Positions 46,304 to 54,745 of a stretch of DNA of 64,000 nt are shown in pieces. The position numbers and the translations under genes are program-made. The notes beneath the pieces were generated by a model. It saw nothing but the letters and a program-made list of their open reading frames with translations. It was not told the DNA's origin and did not search any database. How positions within the stretch are numbered: the first letter of the stretch is position 1; the number at the start of each line of letters is the position of its first letter. Source of the stretch: Streptomyces sp. NRRL S-337 (GTDB taxonomy: Bacteria > Actinomycetota > Actinomycetes > Streptomycetales > Streptomycetaceae); NCBI RefSeq assembly GCF_000720175.1, contig NZ_JOIX01000020.1:46965-110964 (forward strand). The letters run 5' to 3'.

Positions 46304-47728
46304 ATGAGGACTGCCTACAGCGTATCGACCGTGCGGGCCGCCGAGCGGGACCTGATGGCCCGTCTGCCGGAAGGGGCCCTGATGCAGCGGGCGGCGGCCG
46401 GACTGGCCGCCGCCTGCCGGGAGTTGCTGGGCCGGGTCTACGGCAGCCGGGTCGTGCTGCTGGTGGGCAGCGGGGACAACGGCGGGGACGCGCTCTACGC
46501 CGGGGCCCGGCTGGCCCGGCGCGGGGCCGGCGTGGTGGCCGTCCTGCTCTCGCCGGAACGGGCCCACCCAGGCGGCCTTGGCGCGCTGCGGGCGGCCGGC
46601 GGCCGGGTGTCGGACGACGCGCGGCGGGACCTCGCCCGGTGCGATCTGGTCGTGGACGGGATCGTGGGCATCGGCGGTCGCGGCGGACTGCGGCCGGACG
46701 CCGCCGAACTCGCCCGCGCGGCATGGGAGTCGGCGCCCGTCGTGGCGGTCGACCTGCCCAGCGGGGTGGACGCGGACAGCGGCGAGGTGCGCGGCGAGGC
46801 GGTACGGGCCGATGCGACGGTGACGTTCGGGGCGTACAAGCCGGGCCTGCTGATCGATCCGGCCCGGGAGCGGGCGGGGGCGCTGCGGTTGGTGGACATC
46901 GGCCTGACGCTGCCCGGGGAGGCCGAGTTCGAGGCGCTGCAGCACGCGGACGTGGCGGAACTGCTGCCGCGCCCGGCGGCGGAGAGCGACAAGTACCGGC
47001 GGGGCGTGGTCGGTGTGGTCGCCGGGTCGGCGCGCTATCCGGGGGCGGCGGTGCTGGCGGTGGCCGGTGCGCTGCGCGGCGGCGCGGGGGCGGTCCGGTA
47101 CGTCGGGCCGGCCGCGGACGCGGTGCTGGCCCACTTCCCCGAGACGTTGGTGCACGCCGGGCCGCCGCACAAGGCCGGCCGGGTGCAGTCCTGGGTGATC
47201 GGCCCCGGCATCGGCGACGAATCGGACGCCCTGGAGGACGTGCTGGCCTCCGACGTACCGGTCCTGGTGGACGCCGACGGGCTGCGCTTCCTGACGCCGG
47301 AACGGGTTCGGGCGCGCACCGCCGAGACGCTGCTGACGCCGCACGCCGGCGAGGCGGCGGCGCTGCTGGGCCGCGGCCGCGACGAGGTCGAGGCGGAACG
47401 GCTCGCGTCCGTACGGGAACTGGCGGCGCGCTATGCCGCGACGGTCCTGCTGAAGGGCTCGACGACGCTGGTCGCGCGGGAGAGCGGCCCGGTGCGGGTG
47501 AACCCCACGGGCACCGGCTGGCTGGCCACGGCCGGCAGCGGTGACGTCCTGTCGGGCGTCACCGGCTCGCTCCTCGCCGCCGGCCTGCCCGCCCGCGACG
47601 CGGCATCCGTCGGCGCGTACCTCCACGGCCTGGCGGCCCGCCGGGCAGCCGGCCCCGAGGGCGCCCCCATCCTCGCCACGGAGGTGGCGGACCATCTGGG
47701 GGCGGCTTGGCGCGATGTGACGGGGTGA
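46304..47728 (+). CDS. nnr: Bifunctional NAD(P)HX epimerase/dehydratase
   Basis: Repairs hydrated NADH and NADPH. It has 474 residues. The N-terminal YjeF_N domain (about 1-205) holds LVGSGDNGGDALYAG and VDLPSGVDADSGEV. The C-terminal ADP-dependent dehydratase domain (about 220-470) holds NPTGTGWLATAGSGDVLSG with the ribokinase-fold catalytic loop. GACACT ends 6 nt before the ATG, which could make it leaderless; GGGG lies there too, so this is uncertain. Confidence 0.95.
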   Translation: MRTAYSVSTVRAAERDLMARLPEGALMQRAAAGLAAACRELLGRVYGSRVVLLVGSGDNGGDALYAGARLARRGAGVVAVLLSPERAHPGGLGALRAAGGRVSDDARRDLARCDLVVDGIVGIGGRGGLRPDAAELARAAWESAPVVAVDLPSGVDADSGEVRGEAVRADATVTFGAYKPGLLIDPARERAGALRLVDIGLTLPGEAEFEALQHADVAELLPRPAAESDKYRRGVVGVVAGSARYPGAAVLAVAGALRGGAGAVRYVGPAADAVLAHFPETLVHAGPPHKAGRVQSWVIGPGIGDESDALEDVLASDVPVLVDADGLRFLTPERVRARTAETLLTPHAGEAAALLGRGRDEVEAERLASVRELAARYAATVLLKGSTTLVARESGPVRVNPTGTGWLATAGSGDVLSGVTGSLLAAGLPARDAASVGAYLHGLAARRAAGPEGAPILATEVADHLGAAWRDVTG

Positions 47729-47983
47729 AAGGTTTGGGGGGGTCGGGGCCCAAGCCGCCCATCCCCGCCCCGCGTTACCCCGTCAACGCCACCCGCCACC
47801 CACCAACCGTCACCTGCGCCCCGCGCCCCCGTGCCCCGCTCCGGCGGCCCCCGCGCCTGACGCCTCCCGCCGCCCACCTCCCCGCCCGTTACACCGTTAC
47901 GCCGTTACGCCCCGCGGGGGAATGCCGCGGGCAGCAGGGCGAACCTCGTGGCCGGGCGGGCGGGACGGGGGTTCGGTCACGGC
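47729..47983 (+). other. C-rich intergenic region
   Basis: 255 bp with no supported gene. The upper strand is strongly C-rich. An 8-bp period CGTTACRC repeats three times in tandem at 47887-47910. No clear promoter or terminator. Confidence 0.4.
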
Positions 47984-48859
47984 ATGCGTGAGGGCATGAA
48001 ACGCACGCTTGTGGCGCTGCTGGCCGGCGCCTCGCTGTTCCCGCTCGCCGGGCCGTCCGCGGTGGCCGTCGCCCCGTCAGCCGCCCGGCCCGCGGCCCCC
48101 GCCCGGTACGCGCCCTCCGCCGGATACGCACCCGGGTACGTGGCCCGAACCCGGTCCGCGGCCGCCGAACTCGTCCCCGGGATCCCGCGCGGTCCCCGGC
48201 GCCCGGCGCCCGGGGGGCGGCTGCACATCGAGTACGTCCCCCGGTCCGAGGCGGGGCACGCCGCCCGGAGGGCGCGCTGCACCCGGTCCACCGGGCCGTT
48301 CCAGCGGCAGGCCGAGCGCTATCTGCGGCGGAAGCCGGACGGGCGGCAGAGCGCGGGGGACTGCCGGGCGATCCGGCGGTTCCAGCAGGCGCACCGGATC
48401 GCCCCGGCGACCGGTTACGCGGGGCCGGTCACCGGAGCCGTGGTGCGGCTGCTGCGGGCCAGGAAGGACCCCAACCGGGCCGGCCATTGCCCGGTCCGTG
48501 CGGAGCGGACCGCGTGCGTCGACCTGGACCGGCAGCTGATGTGGGTGCAGCAGGCCGGACGGGTGATCTTCGATCCGGTGCCGATCCGTTCCGGGCAGCC
48601 GACGATGGAGACCCGTACCGGGACGTACCGGATCTATCTGCGGCGCAAGTACCACATTTCGAACCTGTACCACACGCCAATGCCGTTCGCGCAGTTCTTC
48701 GACCGCGGGGAGGCGTTCCACGGCGTCGACGACGACATCTACGAGGGGGCCGGTTCGCACGGGTGCATCAACCTGACCTGGTCGGACGCCCGCAACCTGT
48801 GGTACGTGCTCAAGAAGCACGACCTCGTGTACGTCTGGGGGCGGAAACCCAGCGGGTGA
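47984..48859 (+). CDS. Secreted L,D-transpeptidase (YkuD) with peptidoglycan-binding domain
   Basis: Forms or remodels 3-3 cross-links in peptidoglycan. It has 291 residues from ATG 47984; GTG 47948 and ATG 47996 are alternatives, none with a good Shine-Dalgarno. Signal peptide about 1-30 (MKRTLVALLAGASLFPLAGP). A PG_binding_1-like module (about 105-160, CRAIRRFQQAHRIAPATGYA) is followed by a YkuD domain with H246 and the SHGCINL motif, catalytic C261. The N-terminal linker is Ala/Pro/Tyr-rich. Neighbouring alr and glmS also serve wall synthesis. Confidence 0.88.
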   Translation: MREGMKRTLVALLAGASLFPLAGPSAVAVAPSAARPAAPARYAPSAGYAPGYVARTRSAAAELVPGIPRGPRRPAPGGRLHIEYVPRSEAGHAARRARCTRSTGPFQRQAERYLRRKPDGRQSAGDCRAIRRFQQAHRIAPATGYAGPVTGAVVRLLRARKDPNRAGHCPVRAERTACVDLDRQLMWVQQAGRVIFDPVPIRSGQPTMETRTGTYRIYLRRKYHISNLYHTPMPFAQFFDRGEAFHGVDDDIYEGAGSHGCINLTWSDARNLWYVLKKHDLVYVWGRKPSG

Positions 48860-48905
48860 GCACGGTTTTCGTGCCGGTCCCCCGGGGCGCCGCGCGATCG
48901 CCTGC

Positions 48906-48911
48906 GACACT
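48906..48911 (+). promoter_or_regulatory. Possible -10 of alr
   Basis: GACACT ends 7 nt before the alr ATG, the leaderless spacing; the intervening GAGGGGG could alternatively be a Shine-Dalgarno on a longer transcript. Confidence 0.35.
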
Positions 48912-48918
48912 GAGGGGG

Positions 48919-50334
48919 ATGAACGAGACAGCGAACCGTGCCCGTGCCGTCGTCGACCTCGCCGCCGTGCGGGCGAACGTGCGTGCCCTGCGGGACCGTG
49001 CCCCCGGGGCAGAGCTGATGGCCGTGGTCAAGTCCGACGGCTACGGACACGGCGCGGTGCCGTGTGCCCGAGCGGCCCGGGAGGCCGGCGCGAGCTGGCT
49101 GGGCACCGCGCTCCCCGAGGAGGCGCTCGCGCTGCGCGCGGCCGGTGACACCGGGCGGCTGATGTGCTGGCTGTGGACGCCGGGCGGGCCCTGGCAGCGA
49201 GTGGTGGAGCAGGACATCGATGTCTCGGTGAGCGGCCTGTGGGCGCTGCGCGAGGTGACCGCCGCGGCGCGGGCGGCCGGCCGTACCGCCCGCGTCCAGC
49301 TCAAGATCGACACCGGGCTCGGCCGCAACGGCTGCCCGCCCGCCGACTGGCCGGAGCTGACCGCCGCGGCCCGCGCCGCCGAGGCCGCGGGCGCCCTGCG
49401 GGTCACCGGCGTCTGGTCGCACTTCGCCTGCGCCGACGAGCCCGGCCACCCCTCCATCACCGCCCAGCTCGACGTCTTCCGCCAGGCACTGCGGACGGCG
49501 GAGTCGGCCGGGCTGCGCCCCGAGGTGCGGCACATCGCCAACACCCCGGCGACGCTCACCCTCCCCGAAGCCCACTTCGACCTGGTCCGTACGGGTATCG
49601 GTATCTACGGCATCTCGCCGAGCCCGGAAGTCGGCACGTCCGGGGACTTCGGGCTGCGGCCCGCGATGACCCTGGAGGCCGCGCTCGCGTCGGTCAAGCG
49701 GGTCCCGGGCGGCCACGGCGTGTCGTACGGGCACCGGTACCTCACCCCCGGGGAGACCACGCTCGCGCTGGTCCCGCTCGGCTACGCCGACGGCATCCCG
49801 CGGCACGCCTCGGGCACCGGCCCGGTGCTGGTCGCCGGGAAGTGGCGGACGGTCGCCGGGCGGATCGCGATGGACCAGTTCGTCGTCGACCTGGGCGGCG
49901 ACAGCGCCGAGGTGGGCGATCTCGCGGTGCTCTTCGGCCCCGGCGACCGCGGCGAGCCGACCGCGGAGGACTGGGGCCGGGCGGCCGGAACCATCGGGTA
50001 CGAAATCGTCACCCGGATCGGAACCCGCGTCCCGCGCGTCTATGTGGACAGCGAGAGGGACGGCGGGGTGTTCGGGGTACACGGGGCAGAAGAGGCACAC
50101 GAGACACACGCAGCACACGCGGCACACGAAGAGAACGGAACGGCGGCCGGAACGGCAGCCGAAACGGAGAGCGCAGCGAACAGCACGACGGACCTCGCAG
50201 TGAACAGCGCAACCAGCACCGCAATCAGCACCGCACCGACCAACGCACCGACCACCGCACCGACCAACGCATCCGACACCGCGACGGCCGGAACGGCCGA
50301 TGGAGACACCGCGCTCACGGGGGGTACGGCATGA
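48919..50334 (+). CDS. alr: Alanine racemase with long low-complexity tail
   Basis: PLP enzyme making D-alanine for peptidoglycan. It has 471 residues. The PLP lysine is K38 (AVVKSDGYGHG), the catalytic tyrosine Y270 (GVSYGHRY). The enzyme core ends near VYVDSE (379). A further 92 residues of Ala, Thr, Asn, Glu and His follow (HETHAAHAAHEEN, then PTNAPTTAPTNASDTAT), much longer than normal Alr (about 370-390). The tail uses GCA, ACA and GAA codons rarely seen in neighbours and contains a tandem 12-bp GCACCGACCAMC repeat near 50230. Stop overlaps the next ATG (ATGA). Confidence 0.95.
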   Translation: MNETANRARAVVDLAAVRANVRALRDRAPGAELMAVVKSDGYGHGAVPCARAAREAGASWLGTALPEEALALRAAGDTGRLMCWLWTPGGPWQRVVEQDIDVSVSGLWALREVTAAARAAGRTARVQLKIDTGLGRNGCPPADWPELTAAARAAEAAGALRVTGVWSHFACADEPGHPSITAQLDVFRQALRTAESAGLRPEVRHIANTPATLTLPEAHFDLVRTGIGIYGISPSPEVGTSGDFGLRPAMTLEAALASVKRVPGGHGVSYGHRYLTPGETTLALVPLGYADGIPRHASGTGPVLVAGKWRTVAGRIAMDQFVVDLGGDSAEVGDLAVLFGPGDRGEPTAEDWGRAAGTIGYEIVTRIGTRVPRVYVDSERDGGVFGVHGAEEAHETHAAHAAHEENGTAAGTAAETESAANSTTDLAVNSATSTAISTAPTNAPTTAPTNASDTATAGTADGDTALTGGTA

Positions 50335-51668
50335 CCGACGGCACTGAAGCCGCCGTGCAGGCGGTCGAGACGGCCGCCGAGGTGGCGGCCGAGGCCGCGA
50401 CCAACTGGGCCAAGGCGGGCCGCCACGCCGGCATCGCCGGAGCCGCGATCGGCGTGGTCGCGGCCGGGGCGGCGGCCGGTGTGGCCATAGAGCGGCTGAC
50501 GGTCGGCCGCGGGATGCGCCGCCGGGCCCGGCTCGCCCTGGACGCGGCCGGCCCGTACGGCACACTGCGCGGCACCCCCGGCGCGGCGATCTCCGAGGAC
50601 GGCACGGAGCTGTACTTCGAGATCGACGAGGTGGGCGCGGAGCCCGCCCGCCCGGAGAAGGGCGACCGCCGGGGCGGCAAACACGCTCGCAACGACCCGT
50701 CGGCCAGGCCGGTCCGCGGCAAGCAGGCCCGTGCCGCCCAAGAGGCCCAGGGCGGGCTGCGCAAGCGGCTGACGGCGGCGCTGGGCCGGCGCCCGTCGGC
50801 CGCCCCGACGGTCGTCTTCAGCCACGGTTACTGCCTGAACCAGGACTCCTGGCACTTCCAGCGGGCCGCGCTGCGCGGCACGGTGCGCACCGTCCACTGG
50901 GACCAGCGCAGCCACGGCCGCTCGGCCCGCGGCCACGGCCAGATCGACGGCACCGAGAACGTCACCATCGAGCTGCTCGGCCGGGACCTGAAGGCGGTGC
51001 TGGACGCCGCGGTGCCCGAGGGGCCGATCGTGCTGGTCGGACACTCGATGGGCGGGATGACGGTGATGGCGCTGGCCGACCAGTTCCCCGAGTACGTCGC
51101 GGAGCGGGTGATCGGCGTGGCCCTGATCGGCACGTCCGCGGGCCGGCTCAGCGAGGTCACCTACGGGCTGCCGTCGATGGGCATGAAGGCCTTCCACGCG
51201 CTCGCGCCGGGCGTGCTCAAGGCGCTGGGCTGGCAGCCCGATCTGGTCGAACGCGGCCGGCGGGCCACCGCCGATCTGTTCGCCGGACTGGTCAAGCGGT
51301 ATTCCTTCGGCACGCCGGAGGACGTCGACCCGGGCATCGCACGGTTCGGCGAGCGGCTGATCGAGGGCACCCCGATCGATGTGGTCGCCGAGTTCTTCCC
51401 GGCGTTCGCGGTGCACGACAAGACCGAGGCGCTGGTGGCGTACGACGCGGTGCCCGCGCTGGTGCTCGCCGGTGAGAGCGATCTGATCACCCCCGCCGAC
51501 CACAGCCGGACGATCGCGGAGGTGCTGCCGGACGCGGAGCTGGTGTGCGTGCCCGGCGCTGGCCACCTGGTGATGCTGGAGCGGCCCGAGCTGGTCAACG
51601 AGCATCTGGTGGCCCTCGTGGAACGCGCGGCAGCGGCGGCCCGCAGTTCGGGCCACGCACGGGCGTGA
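50331..51668 (+). CDS. Alpha/beta hydrolase, membrane-anchored
   Basis: 445 residues. Hydrophobic Ala/Gly helix at about 33-53 (GIAGAAIGVVAAGAAAGVAI) probably anchors it. A charged region (about 100-155, rich in Arg, Lys, Gly) precedes the hydrolase fold: FSHGYCLNQDSW oxyanion loop, nucleophile S239 in VGHSMGGM, acid in GESDLITP, and histidine in GAGHLVMLE. Substrate unknown. Start overlaps alr by 4 nt, so it is translationally coupled to D-alanine synthesis; whether functionally linked is inference. Confidence 0.88.
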   Translation: MTDGTEAAVQAVETAAEVAAEAATNWAKAGRHAGIAGAAIGVVAAGAAAGVAIERLTVGRGMRRRARLALDAAGPYGTLRGTPGAAISEDGTELYFEIDEVGAEPARPEKGDRRGGKHARNDPSARPVRGKQARAAQEAQGGLRKRLTAALGRRPSAAPTVVFSHGYCLNQDSWHFQRAALRGTVRTVHWDQRSHGRSARGHGQIDGTENVTIELLGRDLKAVLDAAVPEGPIVLVGHSMGGMTVMALADQFPEYVAERVIGVALIGTSAGRLSEVTYGLPSMGMKAFHALAPGVLKALGWQPDLVERGRRATADLFAGLVKRYSFGTPEDVDPGIARFGERLIEGTPIDVVAEFFPAFAVHDKTEALVAYDAVPALVLAGESDLITPADHSRTIAEVLPDAELVCVPGAGHLVMLERPELVNEHLVALVERAAAAARSSGHARA

Positions 51669-51774
51669 GGCGAGGCCCTGCCACGGCGTAGCGGTGCCGG
51701 CCGGGGGCGGCGGGAGGCTTCCGCCACGGCGTGGCGGTGCCGGTCAGGGGTGTGGTCGGGCGACGGGTGGGCCG

Positions 51775-51780
51775 TACCAT
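51775..51780 (+). promoter_or_regulatory. -10 of leaderless tsaE
   Basis: TACCAT ends 7 nt before ATG 51788; no Shine-Dalgarno between them (TTGCGGC). Confidence 0.5.
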
Positions 51781-51787
51781 TTGCGGC

Positions 51788-52321
51788 ATGAGCACCACCG
51801 CCCCCGTTGCGCATGTCACTGTCAAGTCCCCCGATCAGATGCAGGAGTTGGGCCGCAGACTGGCTCCGCTGCTGCGCCCCGGCGACCTGGTGCTGCTCAC
51901 CGGTGAGCTGGGCGCCGGCAAGACCACACTGACCCGCGGGCTGGGCGAGGGCCTGGGCGTGCGCGGCGCCGTGACCTCGCCCACGTTCGTCATCGCCCGG
52001 GTGCACCCCTCCCTGACCGGCGGCCCCGCGCTGGTGCACGTCGATGCCTACCGGCTCGGCGGCGGGCTGGACGAGATGGAGGACCTGGACCTCGACGTCT
52101 CGCTGCCGGAGTCGGTGGTGGTCGTCGAGTGGGGCGAGGGCAAGGTCGAGGAGCTCTCCGAGGACCGGCTGCACGTCGTCATCGGGCGGGCCGTGGGTGC
52201 CGACGCCCCGGGTGGCGCCCACGGGCACCCGGAGGACGACGTGGACGACGTCCGTGAGGTGACGGTCAGCGGTTTCGGCGCGCGCTGGGCGGACGCCGGT
52301 CTGGCCGATCTGGGGATCTGA
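51788..52321 (+). CDS. tsaE: t6A37 threonylcarbamoyladenosine ATPase TsaE
   Basis: ATPase partner of TsaB/TsaD in making the universal t6A37 of ANN-reading tRNAs. It has 177 residues. Walker A GELGAGKTT (39-47), SPTFVIARV, DAYRLGG and VVVEWGEG are the TsaE motifs. ATG 51788 is favoured over an upstream GTG at 51731 because of the leaderless -10. C-terminal part has an acidic His/Asp insertion (GGAHGHPEDDVDDV). Confidence 0.94.
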   Translation: MSTTAPVAHVTVKSPDQMQELGRRLAPLLRPGDLVLLTGELGAGKTTLTRGLGEGLGVRGAVTSPTFVIARVHPSLTGGPALVHVDAYRLGGGLDEMEDLDLDVSLPESVVVVEWGEGKVEELSEDRLHVVIGRAVGADAPGGAHGHPEDDVDDVREVTVSGFGARWADAGLADLGI

Positions 52322-52431
52322 CCCGGCTGAGGAGACGGCCGACCCGATCGGGCCGGTGGGCCCCTTGGGCGGGCGGATATCCGGCCGTGGGTCCCGTAGT
52401 TTCCGACAAGCCGTCGGCAAGATGTTGCGTA

Positions 52432-52488
52432 CCCGGTACCGGGCGTGGTCACATGGGATGTGACCCCAGTTAGGTCAGCCTAAGTAAC
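52432..52488. promoter_or_regulatory. Three consecutive dyads upstream of a small gene
   Basis: CCCGGTACCGGG (52432-52443), GGTCACATGGGATGTGACC (52447-52465, perfect 8-bp arms), and TTAGGTCAGCCTAA (52470-52483, 5-bp arms). The last matches 14 of 19 positions of the DtxR/IdeR/DmdR1 iron-box consensus when extended to 52488. The cluster is 64 bp before a small open frame and 110 bp after tsaE. Confidence 0.6.
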
Positions 52489-52552
52489 GAGCTCGCCGAG
52501 CTCGGAGGCGCCTAGCTTCTGTCGCTTGCCCCAGGAGCCCCGGGAGGCGTCC

Positions 52553-52771
52553 ATGCCGGCCCACCAGCACGATGCGCGCGAGACGCCGACGATGAACGAA
52601 CTGCTGGCGGCGTGCGCCGCGGCCAACGCCGTTTCCACGCCCCCCGACGCCCCCGAGGAGTCCCGGAAGGACCGCCCGGAATCCCGCAAGGACCGGCCCG
52701 CCGCCGCGGAGGAGTCACCGGCGGACGGCGAGGACACCCCGGCGTCCACTCCGGGCCGCACCGCGGCGTAG
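52553..52771 (+). CDS. Small hydrophilic hypothetical protein
   Basis: 72 residues from ATG 52553; GGGAGG is 5 nt upstream, which decides this start over ATG 52526. Sequence MPAHQHDARETPTMNELLAA, then two copies of ESRKDRP and an acidic Pro/Ala tail. No membrane segment or cysteine except C16-C17 region (AACAAA). Compositionally low-complexity, but the Shine-Dalgarno and upstream dyads support a real gene. Function unknown. Confidence 0.55.
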   Translation: MPAHQHDARETPTMNELLAACAAANAVSTPPDAPEESRKDRPESRKDRPAAAEESPADGEDTPASTPGRTAA

Positions 52772-52816
52772 CCCGTACGGGCTAAGAAACCGCTGGGGCC
52801 CACCCAGGGGACGCCC

Positions 52817-53386
52817 CTAGGCCACCACCACGACCTTGGTGCCCTGGAGTGCGAAATCCCACATCGCCTTGCCGTCGGCCCGGGACTCCCGGATGCCGCC
52901 GGTCTTCTTCTTGGCGGCGGGGTCGGGCCGGGAGCCGTCGACGGCCGCGCTGAAGCCGACCGGGACGCCGCCGACGCCGCCGAACAGCACCACGTGCTCG
53001 ATCGCGACCCCGTCCGAGCCGGTGATGCTCACCGACCGCGAGGTCACCGCGTACGCGCCGGGCGGCGGGCTCACCGTGCTGGGCGCGACCTGGTACGTCC
53101 GCAGTGCCTTGCCGTTCGCGCCGACCAGCCAGACCCGCTTCGCGGCGAGCGAGTACACCACCCGCTTGCCGGTGCCGGACGCCGCCGGGACCGGAGCCGG
53201 AGCGGGCGCGCGGTGCTTCTTCTCGCCGGAGCCGTCCTCATGGCCCTTGGCGGTGTCGTGGTGACCCTTACGGGCCGGGGCGAGGGAGTCCGGGGCGGAG
53301 GCCGCGGCCTGGTAGCCGAGCACCCCGACCACGACCACGGCGGCCGTGGTCAGCGCGGTGACGATCGTGCTGCTCTTAGCGGGCAC
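52817..53386 (-). CDS. YkuD-like secreted protein lacking the catalytic cysteine
   Basis: 189 residues from GTG 53386 (AAAGGTGG upstream on the minus strand). N-terminal membrane/signal helix (IVTALTTAAVVVVGVLGY), a Lys/His/Pro linker (about 40-72), then a domain of about 115 residues that follows the L,D-transpeptidase pattern: RVWLVGANGKALRTYQV, TVSPPPGAYAVTSRS, HVVLFGGVGGVPVGFSA. Where YkuD enzymes have SHGC, this has GGIRESRADGKAMWDF. No cysteine is present, so it is probably a non-catalytic wall-associated relative. Divergent from tsaB. Confidence 0.7.
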   Translation of the reverse strand: MPAKSSTIVTALTTAAVVVVGVLGYQAAASAPDSLAPARKGHHDTAKGHEDGSGEKKHRAPAPAPVPAASGTGKRVVYSLAAKRVWLVGANGKALRTYQVAPSTVSPPPGAYAVTSRSVSITGSDGVAIEHVVLFGGVGGVPVGFSAAVDGSRPDPAAKKKTGGIRESRADGKAMWDFALQGTKVVVVA

Positions 53387-53462
53387 CGCTGTGCCACCTT
53401 TCCGTACGGGCCTGGACCACGGGCCGACGGTAGCACCGCGACGGGCACCACCCGCCGCGCCG

Positions 53463-53468
53463 TAGTCT
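53463..53468 (+). promoter_or_regulatory. -10 of leaderless tsaB
   Basis: TAGTCT ends 7 nt before GTG 53476; TAAAGAC in between has no Shine-Dalgarno. Confidence 0.5.
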
Positions 53469-53475
53469 TAAAGAC

Positions 53476-54186
53476 GTGCTGCTGCTAGCTCTTGACACCG
53501 CCACCCCCGCCGTCACCGTCGCGCTCCACGACGGCGAGCGGGTCCTCGCCGAGTCCCGCCAGGTGGACGCGCGCCGGCACGGCGAACTGCTGCTGCCCGC
53601 CGTCGACCGGGTGCTGGCCGAGGCCGGCCGCAAACTCGACGAGGTCAGCGCCATCGTCGCCGGGGTGGGCCCGGGGCCGTACACCGGACTGCGGGTCGGT
53701 CTGGTGACCGCCGCCACGTTCGGCGCGGCGCTCGACGTCCCCGTCCACGGCCTGTGCTCGCTCGACGGCCTGGCCCACGCCTCCGGCCTGACCGAGCCGT
53801 TCGTGGTCGCCACCGACGCCCGCCGCAAAGAGGTCTACTGGGCCCGCTACCAGCCCCGCCCGTCGCCCGACCACCACCCCTCGGCGAGCGGCTCCGCCGC
53901 GCCCCGCCTGATCACGCGGATCACCGAGCCCGCCGTGGACCGCCCCGCCGACATCGCCGAGCAGGTGGCCGGCGTCCCGGCCGTCGGCGCGGGCGCGCTG
54001 CTCTACGACTCCGTCTTCACCGGCGTACGGCGCGACGCCCCCGAGCACCAGTCCGCCGGCGCGCTCGCCGAACTGGCCGCCGCCAAGCTGGCCGCGGGCG
54101 AGGAGCTGCTGCCGCCGCAGCCGCTGTACCTGCGCCGCCCGGACGCCCAGGTGCCCGCCAACTACAAGGTGGTCACCCCCAAGTGA
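53476..54186 (+). CDS. tsaB: t6A37 modification protein TsaB
   Basis: Inactive paralogue of TsaD that dimerises with it and recruits TsaE. It has 236 residues from GTG 53476. MLLLALDTATPAVTVALHDG, GVGPGPYTGLRVGL and LDGLAHA are typical; the metal-binding HxxxH of TsaD is absent, as expected. The central loop is Pro/His-rich (RPSPDHHPSAS). TGA overlaps the rimI GTG (GTGA). Confidence 0.95.
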   Translation: MLLLALDTATPAVTVALHDGERVLAESRQVDARRHGELLLPAVDRVLAEAGRKLDEVSAIVAGVGPGPYTGLRVGLVTAATFGAALDVPVHGLCSLDGLAHASGLTEPFVVATDARRKEVYWARYQPRPSPDHHPSASGSAAPRLITRITEPAVDRPADIAEQVAGVPAVGAGALLYDSVFTGVRRDAPEHQSAGALAELAAAKLAAGEELLPPQPLYLRRPDAQVPANYKVVTPK

Positions 54187-54740
54187 GCTCCCGCCCGTCG
54201 CCCGACCACCGCCCCTTGAGGGCACCGCTGCGCGGCGGCACCCCCCAACCCGCCGAGCTGCGCGAGATGCGCTGGTGGGACATAGCCCCGGTGCTGGAGC
54301 TGGAGCACCGGCTGTTCCCCGAGGACGCCTGGTCGCGCGGCATGTTCTGGTCCGAGCTGGCACACGCCCGTGGCCCGCGGGCCACCCGCCGCTACCTGGT
54401 CGCCGAACTCGCGGGCCGGCTGGTCGGCTACGCCGGGCTCGCCGCCGTCGACGGCACCGGCGACGTCCAGACCATCGCCGCCGCCCGCGACCAGTGGGGC
54501 ACCGGCCTCGGCGCCCGGCTGCTGACCGAACTCCTCGGCGCCGCAACGGACTTCGAATGCCACGAGGTGCTGCTGGAGGTGCGGGTCGACAACCTCCGCG
54601 CCCAGCGCCTCTACGAACGCTTCGGCTTCGAGCCGATCGGCTTCCGGCGCGGCTACTACCAGCCCGGCAACGTCGACGCCCTGGTGATGCGCCGCACCAC
54701 CCAGACCTCCTCTGAAGCACCCTCCGTACAAGGAACCTGA
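54183..54740 (+). CDS. rimI: Ribosomal-protein-alanine N-acetyltransferase RimI
   Basis: GNAT acetyltransferase of the RimI class (acetylates the S18 N-terminus in E. coli). It has 185 residues from the coupled GTG 54183. [22 protein letters not shown] begins the fold at residue 30; acetyl-CoA loop [32 protein letters not shown] is the family signature. The first 29 residues are Pro/Arg-rich and unconserved; ATG 54270 (156 residues) is the alternative. Lies between tsaB and tsaD, a common order. Confidence 0.92.
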   Translation: MSSRPSPDHRPLRAPLRGGTPQPAELREMRWWDIAPVLELEHRLFPEDAWSRGMFWSELAHARGPRATRRYLVAELAGRLVGYAGLAAVDGTGDVQTIAAARDQWGTGLGARLLTELLGAATDFECHEVLLEVRVDNLRAQRLYERFGFEPIGFRRGYYQPGNVDALVMRRTTQTSSEAPSVQGT

Positions 54741-54745
54741 CAACC

